A stretch of DNA of 23,728 bases from NCBI GenBank assembly GCA_002452695.1, contig DKFA01000110.1, forward strand, positions 1 through 23,728, given 5' to 3'. Made by a program: the position numbers and the translations under genes. The notes under the pieces are model-generated. The model had not been told where the DNA came from and did not search any database. It was given only the letters and a program-made list of their open reading frames with translations. The DNA comes from Dehalococcoidia bacterium UBA6808. GTDB lineage: Bacteria; Chloroflexota; Dehalococcoidia; GIF9; UBA5629. Every line of letters begins with the position of its first letter. Position 1 is the first letter of the stretch. Positions 1 through 6,937 of the stretch are shown here, piece by piece.

Positions 1-10
1 TAAATGGTGA

Positions 11-31
11 CAAAATCATATAACATCAACA
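11..31 (+). promoter_or_regulatory. Upstream element shared with the hypC promoter (copy 1)
   Basis: This 21-bp segment matches positions 4346-4366 at 20 of 21 bases; the core CATATAACATCAACA (17-31) is identical. In both copies exactly 17 bp separate the element from a TTGTC(T/C) -35 box, and a 17-bp spacer then leads to a -10 box, so the core lies about -67 to -53 from the predicted transcription start. The geometry suggests an activator or repressor site, or a duplicated promoter region. The copy at 4346 overlaps the hypF stop codon. Here a TAA at 21-23 could likewise end an upstream gene of which only a few codons would be visible. The regulator is unknown. Confidence 0.45.
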
Positions 32-48
32 TGAGTACAGTTAATGTT

Positions 49-77
49 TTGTCTAGGCTCGTAACGTGGAGTATAAT
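49..77 (+). promoter_or_regulatory. Sigma70-type promoter of the Fe-S operon
   Basis: TTGTCT (49-54), a 17-bp spacer and a perfect TATAAT (72-77) form a strong promoter reading into the CxxC protein, Mrp-like and NifU-like genes. The expected start is near 84, leaving an untranslated leader of about 88 nt in which no riboswitch was recognised. A GGAGG at 125-129 in the leader has no start codon at a usable distance. Confidence 0.6.
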
Positions 78-171
78 TTCGCAGTGCTCGCGTCAATTTT
101 TAATCTTGAGCGTTATTTCCCGTCGGAGGCACGGACCGGTAATTAATGGCAGAACTGTGAAGGCGACAGCT

Positions 172-462
172 ATGGATAAACTGGATCTCGAACCAAAATA
201 CTCCTCCAACGAGGTGCCGGGCAAATGCCTGAAGTGCCTGGCTGAGAAAGAACTGAACATCTGCCTGGTCGGACTTCTGAGCGATCGAACCCACGATGTC
301 GAGCTGCAGCAGCGATACGAAGCGCTGCTGGCGCTGCTGCAGTCACCCGATTTTGAGAGTCTGCGCAGCAAGGCTGAGAAAATGCTTTCTGAGGGCAGAC
401 AGGTCATGGTGCAGATATCATTTGTTAACGGCAAACTGACAAGCAAACTGGTAACAAGATAA
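172..462 (+). CDS. Small CxxC-containing hypothetical protein
   Basis: A 96-aa protein that I do not recognise. It has a C-x-x-C pair at residues 19 and 22 and a third cysteine at 31. A mostly helical, Leu/Glu/Arg-rich middle (about 40-75) and a Val/Ile/Lys-rich end follow. There is no signal peptide or membrane segment, so it should be cytoplasmic. The ATG at 172 is chosen because AAGG (160-163) lies 8 nt upstream and the open frame before it looks non-coding; an in-frame GTG at 157 is possible. It is the first gene after the promoter at 49-77 and precedes an Mrp-like ATPase and a NifU-like scaffold. It could therefore be a small metal- or cluster-binding partner in the same pathway, but this is inference from position and the cysteines only. 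Confidence 0.7.
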   Translation: MDKLDLEPKYSSNEVPGKCLKCLAEKELNICLVGLLSDRTHDVELQQRYEALLALLQSPDFESLRSKAEKMLSEGRQVMVQISFVNGKLTSKLVTR

Positions 463-491
463 AAGGTCAAGAAGCCGTGCCAGCGTATAAA

Positions 492-507
492 CAGGCCAAC
501 CGGCCTG
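492..507 (+). other. Small intercistronic hairpin
   Basis: CAGGCC and GGCCTG pair around an AACC loop (6-bp stem) between the CxxC protein gene and the Mrp-like gene. There is no T-run, so it is more likely an mRNA-processing or attenuating structure than a terminator. The downstream gene has its own ribosome site, AGGGG at 521-525. Confidence 0.35.
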
Positions 508-531
508 AAACGATTAATTAAGGGGTTTAAC

Positions 532-1524
532 ATGACAACAATTGAGCAGATCAGGGAAAAGCTGGACGAGATAATTGTCCCTCATGTGATACGCAGCATA
601 GGGGGACTGAACCTCATCCGCGACATCAGCCTGAAGGATGGCTCGGTATCGATTTCCCTCGCTTCCACCGCACTGGATGAAGCATCGCAGGCCTGGCTCA
701 AGGACAAAGTGACGGAGTCGCTTAAGGCATTAAAAGATATCAAGCAGGTAGAAATCACATTCAGCGATGCCAAACCTGTCGACCTGAACAGGATTAAAAA
801 TGTCATCGCCGTTATGAGCGGCAAGGGCGGCGTGGGCAAATCGCTGGTGACCAGCCTGACCGCTATTGGACTGAGACGCAAGGGCTTCGAGGTCGGCATC
901 CTGGACGCCGATATCACCGGCCCCAGCATACCCAAGATGTTCGGAATAAAGGACCGTCCCGGCGGCAATGAACAGGGTTTATTGCCGGTTACATCCAAGT
1001 CAGGCATAGAGATCATGTCCATCAACCTGCTGCTACCCGAAGAGGATGAGGCAGTAATCTGGAGAGGGCCGTTGATCGGGAAGGCCATCACCCAGTTCTG
1101 GGAGGATGTGGTCTGGGGTAATCTGGACTACATGATCGTCGACCTGCCGCCCGGCACCGCTGACGCCCCCCTGACCGTTATGCAGACCCTGCCGATATCG
1201 GGTGTTATCATAGTTTTCACGCCGCAGGACCTGACGGCCATGATTGTAAGAAAGGCGGTGAAAATGGCCCAGCAGATGAATAAAAAGGTGCTGGGGGTCG
1301 TGGAGAACATGAGCTATCTATATTTGAAGGACTTCGACAAGAGGATCGATCTCTTCGGCAAAAGCAAGGGCGAGGAAATGGCCGCCGCTTCCAATGCGCC
1401 GCTGCTGGGACAGATACCGGTGGACCCCGACCTGGCGGCCATGTGCGATGAAGGGCATATCGAACGCTACCAGTCCGATTTCATCGATAGTATCGGCGAC
1501 GCCCTGACCGCAGTCAAAAATTAG
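532..1524 (+). CDS. Mrp/NBP35-family P-loop ATPase lacking the cluster cysteines
   Basis: A 330-aa protein with the usual two-part layout: an N-terminal MIP18/DUF59-like domain (about 1-80) and a SIMIBI ATPase domain (about 90-325) with deviant Walker A GKGGVGKS and the LDADITGPSIP and DLPPGTAD motifs. Family members carry and transfer Fe-S clusters, using a CxxC in the segment after VVENMSY. Here that segment reads YLYLKDFDKRIDLFG with no cysteine. The usual DUF59 cysteine is also gone (SLASTALDEASQAWL). The only cysteine is residue 305, in an unrelated place. Nucleotide binding therefore looks intact, while cluster binding at the canonical dimer site looks impossible without a partner. The start is supported by AGGGG 6 nt upstream. 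It lies 26 nt before a NifU-like scaffold gene. Calling it plain mrp/apbC would overstate the case. Confidence 0.9.
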   Translation: MTTIEQIREKLDEIIVPHVIRSIGGLNLIRDISLKDGSVSISLASTALDEASQAWLKDKVTESLKALKDIKQVEITFSDAKPVDLNRIKNVIAVMSGKGGVGKSLVTSLTAIGLRRKGFEVGILDADITGPSIPKMFGIKDRPGGNEQGLLPVTSKSGIEIMSINLLLPEEDEAVIWRGPLIGKAITQFWEDVVWGNLDYMIVDLPPGTADAPLTVMQTLPISGVIIVFTPQDLTAMIVRKAVKMAQQMNKKVLGVVENMSYLYLKDFDKRIDLFGKSKGEEMAAASNAPLLGQIPVDPDLAAMCDEGHIERYQSDFIDSIGDALTAVKN

Positions 1525-1550
1525 ACCCCGCAGCAGCAAGATACGCCTGT

Positions 1551-1988
1551 ATGACAAGGCAGAATGAAAATCCACAGGACAACGGGTGGCCCGGCATATT
1601 TTCTGACACTGCCATAGAGCACATGGAAAACCCGCAGAACGTGGGCAGCATTCATAATGCCGACGGATTTGGCAGCGTCGACGGCACCTGCGGAGATAAT
1701 ATGGAGATGTGGCTGAAGATAAGCGGGGATACGATCGATGACATCAAGTTCTGGACGGACGGCTGCGAGACGACCATCGCCGCAGGCAGCATAACCACAC
1801 TGATGGCCCGCGGCAAACCGATTGGAGAGGCAATGAAGATCAATGAGCAGGACGTTCTGCTGGCCCTGGGCGGCTTCCCTGAGGATGGGCTGCATTGCAT
1901 ATCTCTGGCGGTCAAAACGCTAAAGGCTGCTATTGCTGATTACCTGAGATATAAGAACGACCCCTGGAAAAGATCATACCAGAAATAG
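1551..1988 (+). CDS. NifU/IscU-type Fe-S cluster assembly scaffold
   Basis: A 145-aa cytoplasmic protein of the NifU N-terminal/IscU family. The three conserved cluster ligands are visible in GTCGD, DGCETT and LHC, and the N-terminal HMENPQNVG stretch is typical. In characterised relatives this fold assembles a [2Fe-2S] or [4Fe-4S] cluster before handing it to carriers. There is no C-terminal NFU domain. No Shine-Dalgarno sequence is obvious before the ATG, and translation may depend on the Mrp-like gene ending 26 nt upstream. Pairing with an Mrp-like ATPase is a recurrent arrangement. No cysteine desulfurase is in the window, so sulfur supply must come from elsewhere. Confidence 0.92.
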   Translation: MTRQNENPQDNGWPGIFSDTAIEHMENPQNVGSIHNADGFGSVDGTCGDNMEMWLKISGDTIDDIKFWTDGCETTIAAGSITTLMARGKPIGEAMKINEQDVLLALGGFPEDGLHCISLAVKTLKAAIADYLRYKNDPWKRSYQK

Positions 1989-2028
1989 ACAGTTCAGGCT
2001 GATCATTGCCCGGTCTGGAGCATTTTGT

Positions 2029-2057
2029 TTGCCCGTACGTAAGGCATGAAGTACAAT
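2029..2057 (+). promoter_or_regulatory. hypF promoter, near-leaderless
   Basis: TTGCCC (2029-2034), a 17-bp spacer and TACAAT (2052-2057). The predicted start near 2064 is only about 6 nt before the hypF ATG at 2070, and there is no Shine-Dalgarno sequence in the gap. Confidence 0.6.
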
Positions 2058-2069
2058 TCACCTTGATTT

Positions 2070-4358
2070 ATGCCTGACGCTAAGAATGTCCAGCTTGCCC
2101 GTATCAGCGCCCGGGGCGTCGTTCAGGGCGTCGGCTTCAGGCCGTTCGTTTATGGCCTGGCGAAAAAACACGGCCTGACCGGATGGGTCTGCAATACATC
2201 CGGGGACGTCAAGATCGAGGTGGAGGGCAAGCAGTCCAGCCTCGACCTCTTCATTTACGAGCTTGAACACGACGCTCCGCCCCTGGCCAGAATAGAATCC
2301 ATCACCGCCCAGTTCGCCGCCCCGCAGGGTTACAGGAGCTTCGAGATACGGCACAGCGAGGCCCAACCAGGCAAATACCAGCTCGTCTCACCGGATATCG
2401 CTACCTGCCAGCTCTGCTTGAAAGATATCCTCAGCAGGAGCAACCGCAGGCACGGCTATCCCTTCACCAACTGCACCAACTGCGGGCCGCGTTTCACGAT
2501 CATCAAGGACATCCCTTACGACCGCCCGCTGACCACCATGTCGGTTTTTAAAATGTGCCCGGATTGCCTCCGTGAGTACGAAGACCCGCAGGACCGGCGC
2601 TTCCACGCCCAGCCCAACGCCTGCCCGATCTGCGGACCACGACTCGAGTTGAGGAACAACAGGGACAGGGTCATAGAGTGCGATGACCTCATCAGCCGGA
2701 CCGCTTCCCTATTGAAGGAAGGCAGTATCGTAGCCGTCAAAGGCCTGGGCGGCTTCCTGCTGGCCTGCGACGCACAAAACGCAGCAGCCGTAATGACATT
2801 GAGGCAGCGCAAGCACAGGCCGTCCAAACCTTTTGCCGTCATGCTGAAGGATATCGGCGAGGTGCGCCGCCACTGCGCCGTTACACCGGCCGAGGCGGAC
2901 CTGATGGCATCGCCCCAGGCCCCCATCGTCCTGCTGCGCTGGCGTCCGGACTCAACTATCTGTGCAGAATGCGCCCCGGGGCTGAAATACCTGGGCGTGA
3001 TGCTGCCCTACACGCCGCTGCACCACCTGCTGATGAGGGAGGCGGACATTCCGCTGGTCATGACCAGCGGCAATATCAGCGAGGAACCCATCGCAGGGCA
3101 GAATAACGAGGCGCTGCGCCGGCTGGGGGAGATAGCCGATTACTTTCTCATGCATAACCGTGAGATCCACTCCACCTACGACGACAGCGTAACGGCAGTG
3201 GTTGAAAACAAGGTTACCATCGTACGCCGGGCCAGGGGCTACGCTCCCTATCCCATCCATCTTAATTTCACTGCGCCGCAACTGCTGGCCTGTGGGGCTG
3301 AGGAGAAGAACACCTTCTGCCTGACCCGCGACAACCATGCCTTCGTCAGCCAGCATATCGGCGATATGGAGAATATGGACACGCTGGAGCACTATGAACG
3401 CACGCTGGAGCTGTACAAACGCCTCTTCCGCATCCAGCCTGAACTGATAGCGCATGATATGCACCCTGAATACCTGCCGACCAAGTTCGCCCTCGAGCTG
3501 GCTGAAAAGGAAGGGCTGACAACGGTGCCTGTCCAGCACCACCACGCCCATATCGTCTCCTGCCTGGCGGACAATGGGGAGGAAGGGCCGGTGATCGGGG
3601 TGGCCTTCGACGGCACCGGCTACGGCACGGACGGGGAGATCTGGGGCGGCGAGTTCCTGATCGCCGATTACAGCGGCTTCAGACGCGCGGCACAGCTCGA
3701 ATACCTGCCGCTGCCGGGCGGCGCACTGGCCATTAAGAGACCCTACCGCACGGCCATCGGCTACCTGCTTGCGCTGGAGGGTAAGGCAGACCTGCCTGCG
3801 CAGACGGATGCCATAGATGAGGACGAGATAGATCTGATACGTAAGCAGATCGAGGCCAAGATCAACACGCCGCTGACTTCAAGCATGGGCAGACTGTTCG
3901 ACGCTGTTTCCGCCCTGTGCGGCATCCGCACAATAATCAACTATGAGGCGCAGGCCGCCGTAGAGATGGAGTCCCGGGCTTACGAAGCGCCCTCTGAGCA
4001 GGGCCTCTATCCCTTCACACTGGCGTCTGAAAACGGCCTCCATATCATCAGGCTGCGTGAGTTGATAGCGGGCGTGACCGGGGACCTGAAGGCAGGCTGT
4101 GGCGTAGCGGTGATCGCGATGAAGTTCCATAACACTATTGCCGCCCTGGCGCGGGACGTGTGCCTCAAGCTTAAGGCAGAGACGGGGATTAATACAACCG
4201 CGCTGAGCGGCGGCTGCTTCCAGAACCGGCTACTGCTGTCCAAAACGTCCATTTTATTGGAAGCCGCCGGGTTCAGGGTGCTGACACACAGGCAGGTGCC
4301 CGCCAACGACGGGGGCATCTCGCTGGGACAGGCCGTAATTGCCGCCAAAAGCATATAA
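2070..4358 (+). CDS. hypF: Carbamoyltransferase HypF
   Basis: HypF (762 aa, usual length) uses carbamoyl phosphate and ATP to place a carbamoyl group on the C-terminal cysteine of HypE, the source of the CN ligands of [NiFe] hydrogenase. Domains in order: acylphosphatase (about 8-95, RGVVQGVGFRPF); paired zinc fingers (about 105-190, CQLC, CTNCGP, CPDC, CPICGP); YrdC-like nucleotidyl transfer domain (about 200-390, with KGLGGF and TSGN); and a Kae1-like domain (about 395-760, with VQHHHAH, AFDGTGYG and SGGCFQN). All signature motifs are present, so it should be active. It starts directly behind its own promoter with no ribosome site and is followed by hypC after a 62-nt gap. It acts in the cytosol with HypE. 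Confidence 0.98.
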   Translation: MPDAKNVQLARISARGVVQGVGFRPFVYGLAKKHGLTGWVCNTSGDVKIEVEGKQSSLDLFIYELEHDAPPLARIESITAQFAAPQGYRSFEIRHSEAQPGKYQLVSPDIATCQLCLKDILSRSNRRHGYPFTNCTNCGPRFTIIKDIPYDRPLTTMSVFKMCPDCLREYEDPQDRRFHAQPNACPICGPRLELRNNRDRVIECDDLISRTASLLKEGSIVAVKGLGGFLLACDAQNAAAVMTLRQRKHRPSKPFAVMLKDIGEVRRHCAVTPAEADLMASPQAPIVLLRWRPDSTICAECAPGLKYLGVMLPYTPLHHLLMREADIPLVMTSGNISEEPIAGQNNEALRRLGEIADYFLMHNREIHSTYDDSVTAVVENKVTIVRRARGYAPYPIHLNFTAPQLLACGAEEKNTFCLTRDNHAFVSQHIGDMENMDTLEHYERTLELYKRLFRIQPELIAHDMHPEYLPTKFALELAEKEGLTTVPVQHHHAHIVSCLADNGEEGPVIGVAFDGTGYGTDGEIWGGEFLIADYSGFRRAAQLEYLPLPGGALAIKRPYRTAIGYLLALEGKADLPAQTDAIDEDEIDLIRKQIEAKINTPLTSSMGRLFDAVSALCGIRTIINYEAQAAVEMESRAYEAPSEQGLYPFTLASENGLHIIRLRELIAGVTGDLKAGCGVAVIAMKFHNTIAALARDVCLKLKAETGINTTALSGGCFQNRLLLSKTSILLEAAGFRVLTHRQVPANDGGISLGQAVIAAKSI

Positions 4359-4366
4359 CATCAACA
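4346..4366 (+). promoter_or_regulatory. Upstream element shared with the Fe-S operon promoter (copy 2)
   Basis: Second copy of the 21-bp element at 11-31 (20/21 identical; the only difference is G at 4351 for T at 16). It overlaps the last hypF codons and stop (4356-4358) and lies 17 bp upstream of the hypC -35 box, the same spacing as in copy 1. It may be a binding site for a common regulator. Confidence 0.45.
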
Positions 4367-4383
4367 AGGTTACTGTATCTTTC

Positions 4384-4412
4384 TTGTCCCCTTCCAGCTT
4401 TTTAGCTATACT
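4384..4412 (+). promoter_or_regulatory. hypC promoter, probably leaderless
   Basis: TTGTCC (4384-4389), a 17-bp spacer and TATACT (4407-4412). The expected start at 4418-4420 practically coincides with the hypC ATG at 4421, and no Shine-Dalgarno sequence exists. Confidence 0.65.
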
Positions 4413-4420
4413 CTTAACAA

Positions 4421-4645
4421 ATGTGTTTGGCAGTTCCGGTGAAGATCACGTCAATAAATGGAGACCAGGCCGAAGTGGATATTGGCGGGGTTGGCCGCAT
4501 GGTCAACATAGCGCTTACCCCTGAAGCCAGGGTAGGCGATTATGTGCTGCTCCATACAGGTTATGCCATTAACGTGCTCAATGAATCAGAAGCACAGGAA
4601 ACACTCAGCCTGCTTGAACGCATGGTGGAAGCGGAAGGAACCTGA
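4421..4645 (+). CDS. hypC: Hydrogenase maturation chaperone HypC
   Basis: HypC/HupF family, 74 aa, normal length. The N-terminal MCLAVP, with the essential Cys2 exposed after Met removal, fixes the start codon. The rest is the small OB-like barrel (AEVDIGGVGRMVNIAL, VGDYVLLHTGYAI) and a C-terminal helix. HypC shuttles Fe(CN)2CO between HypD and the hydrogenase large subunit. It has its own leaderless promoter and is separated from hypD by the TolB-like lipoprotein gene, which is unusual since hypC and hypD are normally adjacent. Confidence 0.97.
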   Translation: MCLAVPVKITSINGDQAEVDIGGVGRMVNIALTPEARVGDYVLLHTGYAINVLNESEAQETLSLLERMVEAEGT

Positions 4646-4687
4646 CTAGCGCCTGAATGCATTTCATTCTAATTTGTTCCCATATCC

Positions 4688-4695
4688 AAGGAGGT
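4688..4695 (+). promoter_or_regulatory. Strong ribosome binding site setting the lipoprotein start
   Basis: AAGGAGGT lies 5 nt before the ATG at 4701. It decides for this start over an in-frame upstream codon at 4674 and contrasts with the SD-less hyp genes on either side. Confidence 0.8.
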
Positions 4696-4700
4696 CATCC

Positions 4701-5729
4701 ATGTCACCATTGAGATTGACTGCCATCGCCGTTCTGGCCTTATCGATATCAGGCTTGCTGGCAACGGGCTGCGCTGGACAACAGGCAGCCGCGCCGGAAA
4801 GCAACTCGATACAGCAACCGGATAAAACGATGCCGCAGTTCATCCAGATACCTGCCAACACCAGCTCCAGCCCGGCGGATACGCAGCAGGGCGGTTCCAG
4901 TGTTAAGATCAAAGGTACCGGCAAGCTTGTCTTCTGCTCTGGCACCAATGACCCCGGCGGGGCGCTGATCTACACGTGCAACATCAACGGCAGCAACTGG
5001 ACCAAGCTCAGCGGAAATCATAAAGGCGCGGACCTTTTCCCCAGTTGGTCACCCGACGGCAGCAAGATCGTCTTTCATTCCGACCGTGACGGCTACTACC
5101 AGATTTATATAATGAATGCTGACGGCAGCAACCCCGTGCGGCTGATCAGCAGTGAATCAGAAGATACTCTGCCCGCCTGGTCGCCGGATGGCAACAAGAT
5201 CGCTTTTACATCCAATCGTTCCGGTGGCGTAGACCAGATTTTTGTCATGAACGCTGACGGCAGCGCAATCAAGCAGGTCACATCGGGGAGCGACGATTGC
5301 GCCTATCCAACCTGGTCGCCCGACGGCAGCCGTATAGCTTTCATGAGCAGGCGGGACGGCAACACTGATATATATACTATAAATGCGGACGGCGCCAACC
5401 TGACCCGCCTGACAGAGAGCCCGCAGATTGAAAGCTACCCGGCATGGTCGCCCGACGGTAAAAAAATCGTTTATCAGAGCAACGCCACAGGTAATTTCGA
5501 CATCTGGGTAATGAATCCCGACGGCACCGATCAAAAACGCATCACAGAGGCAATTTACGATAACAAGTACCCCGCGTGGTCGCCAGACAGCAGCAAGGTC
5601 GTGTTCTATTCCAAACGCGATTGCACCAACGATAATGGCGAGATCTATATCATGGACGCCGATGGCAAGAATCAAACCAGGGTCACGCGCAGCGATTGCA
5701 CAGACGCCGGGCTGGCTTCCTGGCGCTGA
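4701..5729 (+). CDS. TolB-like WD40/PD40 beta-propeller lipoprotein
   Basis: A 342-aa exported protein. The N terminus is a lipoprotein signal peptide with lipobox LLATGC. A Gln/Ser/Pro-rich linker follows. The remainder is a beta-propeller: five clear PD40 repeats of the form (P/S)xWSPDGxKIxFxSxRxGxxxIYxMNxDGxxxxRLT. A divergent first blade (KLVFCSGTNDPG) and a closing LASWR strand suggest a six-bladed ring. Such domains resemble the C-terminal part of TolB and usually bind proteins or peptides at the cell surface. Nothing ties it biochemically to hydrogenase maturation, although it sits between hypC and hypD. A perfect inverted repeat follows the gene, so it may be its own transcription unit. 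Confidence 0.93.
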   Translation: MSPLRLTAIAVLALSISGLLATGCAGQQAAAPESNSIQQPDKTMPQFIQIPANTSSSPADTQQGGSSVKIKGTGKLVFCSGTNDPGGALIYTCNINGSNWTKLSGNHKGADLFPSWSPDGSKIVFHSDRDGYYQIYIMNADGSNPVRLISSESEDTLPAWSPDGNKIAFTSNRSGGVDQIFVMNADGSAIKQVTSGSDDCAYPTWSPDGSRIAFMSRRDGNTDIYTINADGANLTRLTESPQIESYPAWSPDGKKIVYQSNATGNFDIWVMNPDGTDQKRITEAIYDNKYPAWSPDSSKVVFYSKRDCTNDNGEIYIMDADGKNQTRVTRSDCTDAGLASWR

Positions 5730-5760
5730 GCTGTCACGCAACCATATATATGCATACCGG

Positions 5761-5785
5761 ACGGGCTGCGCAATGCGCAGCCCGT
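5761..5785 (+). terminator. Hairpin after the TolB-like lipoprotein gene
   Basis: A 12-bp perfect inverted repeat (5761-5772 with 5774-5785), forming in practice a GC-rich stem with a 3-5 nt loop. Only a weak TTGCTGTT follows, so this is a plausible but imperfect intrinsic terminator. It separates the lipoprotein gene from the hypD promoter. Confidence 0.55.
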
Positions 5786-5813
5786 TGCTGTTAAAACTCC
5801 GGCGGTTTGTAGA

Positions 5814-5842
5814 TTGCCAGACGGTTACAGTAGAATTACAAT
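5814..5842 (+). promoter_or_regulatory. hypD promoter abutting the start codon
   Basis: TTGCCA (5814-5819), a 17-bp spacer and TACAAT (5837-5842), 5/6 matches in both boxes. The hypD ATG is at 5846, only 4 nt after the -10 box, so a canonical start would fall on or just inside the first codons. Either initiation is at the A of ATG or the upstream TAGAAT (5831-5836) is the real -10. Confidence 0.55.
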
Positions 5843-5845
5843 CCG

Positions 5846-6937
5846 ATGAGGTTTATTGACGAGTTTCGTGACGCCGGGCTGGCGCGGAAGCTGGCCCGCC
5901 GCATAGCAGCCATATCTACCAGGCCTGCCCGGCTGATGGAGTTCTGCGGCGGCCATACCGTAGCCATCATGCGCAACGGCATCCGCCAGTTGGTGCCGCC
6001 TACCATCGAGATGCTGTCAGGCCCCGGCTGCCCGGTGTGCGTGACCGCCAATGCTGACATTGATAAGGCCATCGCTCTGGCCGGTCTGCCAGGCTTGATC
6101 ATCACCACCTTCGGCGACATGCTGAAAGTCCCTGGCAGCTATACCAGTCTGCAGAAATGCCGGGCTTCCGGTGGCGACATACGCATCGTCTACTCCACGC
6201 AGGATGCCCTGCAGATAGCCAGGGATAATCCTGATAAACAGGTGGTCTTCATCGGAGTCGGATTCGAGACTACTGCGCCTACCATCGCCATGGCCGTCAA
6301 ACAGGCAGACCAAGAGGACCTGCGTAATTTCTATATTCATTGCCGACTCAAGATGACCCCTCCTGCCATAAAGGCCCTGCTCGACCTGGGAGAGATCAAA
6401 CTCAACGGCATCATCTGCCCGGGCCATGTGACGGCCATCACCGGCACACAGGCGTATGAAGCCTATGCCCGCGACTACGGCGTGGCCTGTGTAGTAGCAG
6501 GGTTCGAACCCGTGGATATTTTGCAGGCAGTGGAGATGCTGATTGAGCAGATCGAAAGCGGCGAGCCGCGGGTTGAGATCGCCTATACCCGGGGCGTGCG
6601 CCCGGAAGGCAATCTGAAGGCGCTGGAGATCATGGAGGAGGTCTTCGATACGACAGACGCCGGCTGGAGGGGCATCGGCGTAATAGCGAACAGCGGTTAT
6701 AAGCTCAATGGCAGATATGCCCGCTTCGATTCCGATACGGCCTTCGATCCAGAAGTCCTGCCGGTGAAAGAGGCCGAGGGATGCCGTTGCGGGGAAATAC
6801 TGCGCGGAGTGATACGCCCGACCGATTGCAAACTTTTCAGGAAAGCATGTACGCCGGATAACCCTATCGGCCCCTGCATGGTTTCCTCAGAGGGCAGTTG
6901 CGCTGCCTACTACCAGTTTGGAGACATCGATGAGTGA
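5846..6937 (+). CDS. hypD: Hydrogenase maturation Fe-S protein HypD
   Basis: HypD, 363 aa, is the scaffold on which Fe(CN)2CO is assembled together with HypC. Conserved elements are CGGHT (Cys34), GPGCPVC (Cys62, Cys65) and CPGHVTAITG. The C-terminal cysteine cluster CRCGEILRG...DCKLF...CTPDNPIGPC holds the [4Fe-4S] cluster. The start MRFIDEFRD matches the family N terminus, so the ATG at 5846 is secure despite the -10 box only 4 nt away. It overlaps hypE by 8 nt (ATGAGTGA), which implies translational coupling and stoichiometric synthesis. Confidence 0.98.
   Translation: MRFIDEFRDAGLARKLARRIAAISTRPARLMEFCGGHTVAIMRNGIRQLVPPTIEMLSGPGCPVCVTANADIDKAIALAGLPGLIITTFGDMLKVPGSYTSLQKCRASGGDIRIVYSTQDALQIARDNPDKQVVFIGVGFETTAPTIAMAVKQADQEDLRNFYIHCRLKMTPPAIKALLDLGEIKLNGIICPGHVTAITGTQAYEAYARDYGVACVVAGFEPVDILQAVEMLIEQIESGEPRVEIAYTRGVRPEGNLKALEIMEEVFDTTDAGWRGIGVIANSGYKLNGRYARFDSDTAFDPEVLPVKEAEGCRCGEILRGVIRPTDCKLFRKACTPDNPIGPCMVSSEGSCAAYYQFGDIDE

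Noticed and set aside
4..171. Extension of the first gene upstream to position 4
   Set aside because: The segment contains the promoter at 49-77 and no ribosome site, and its translation looks non-coding; the ATG at 172 has an AAGG site.
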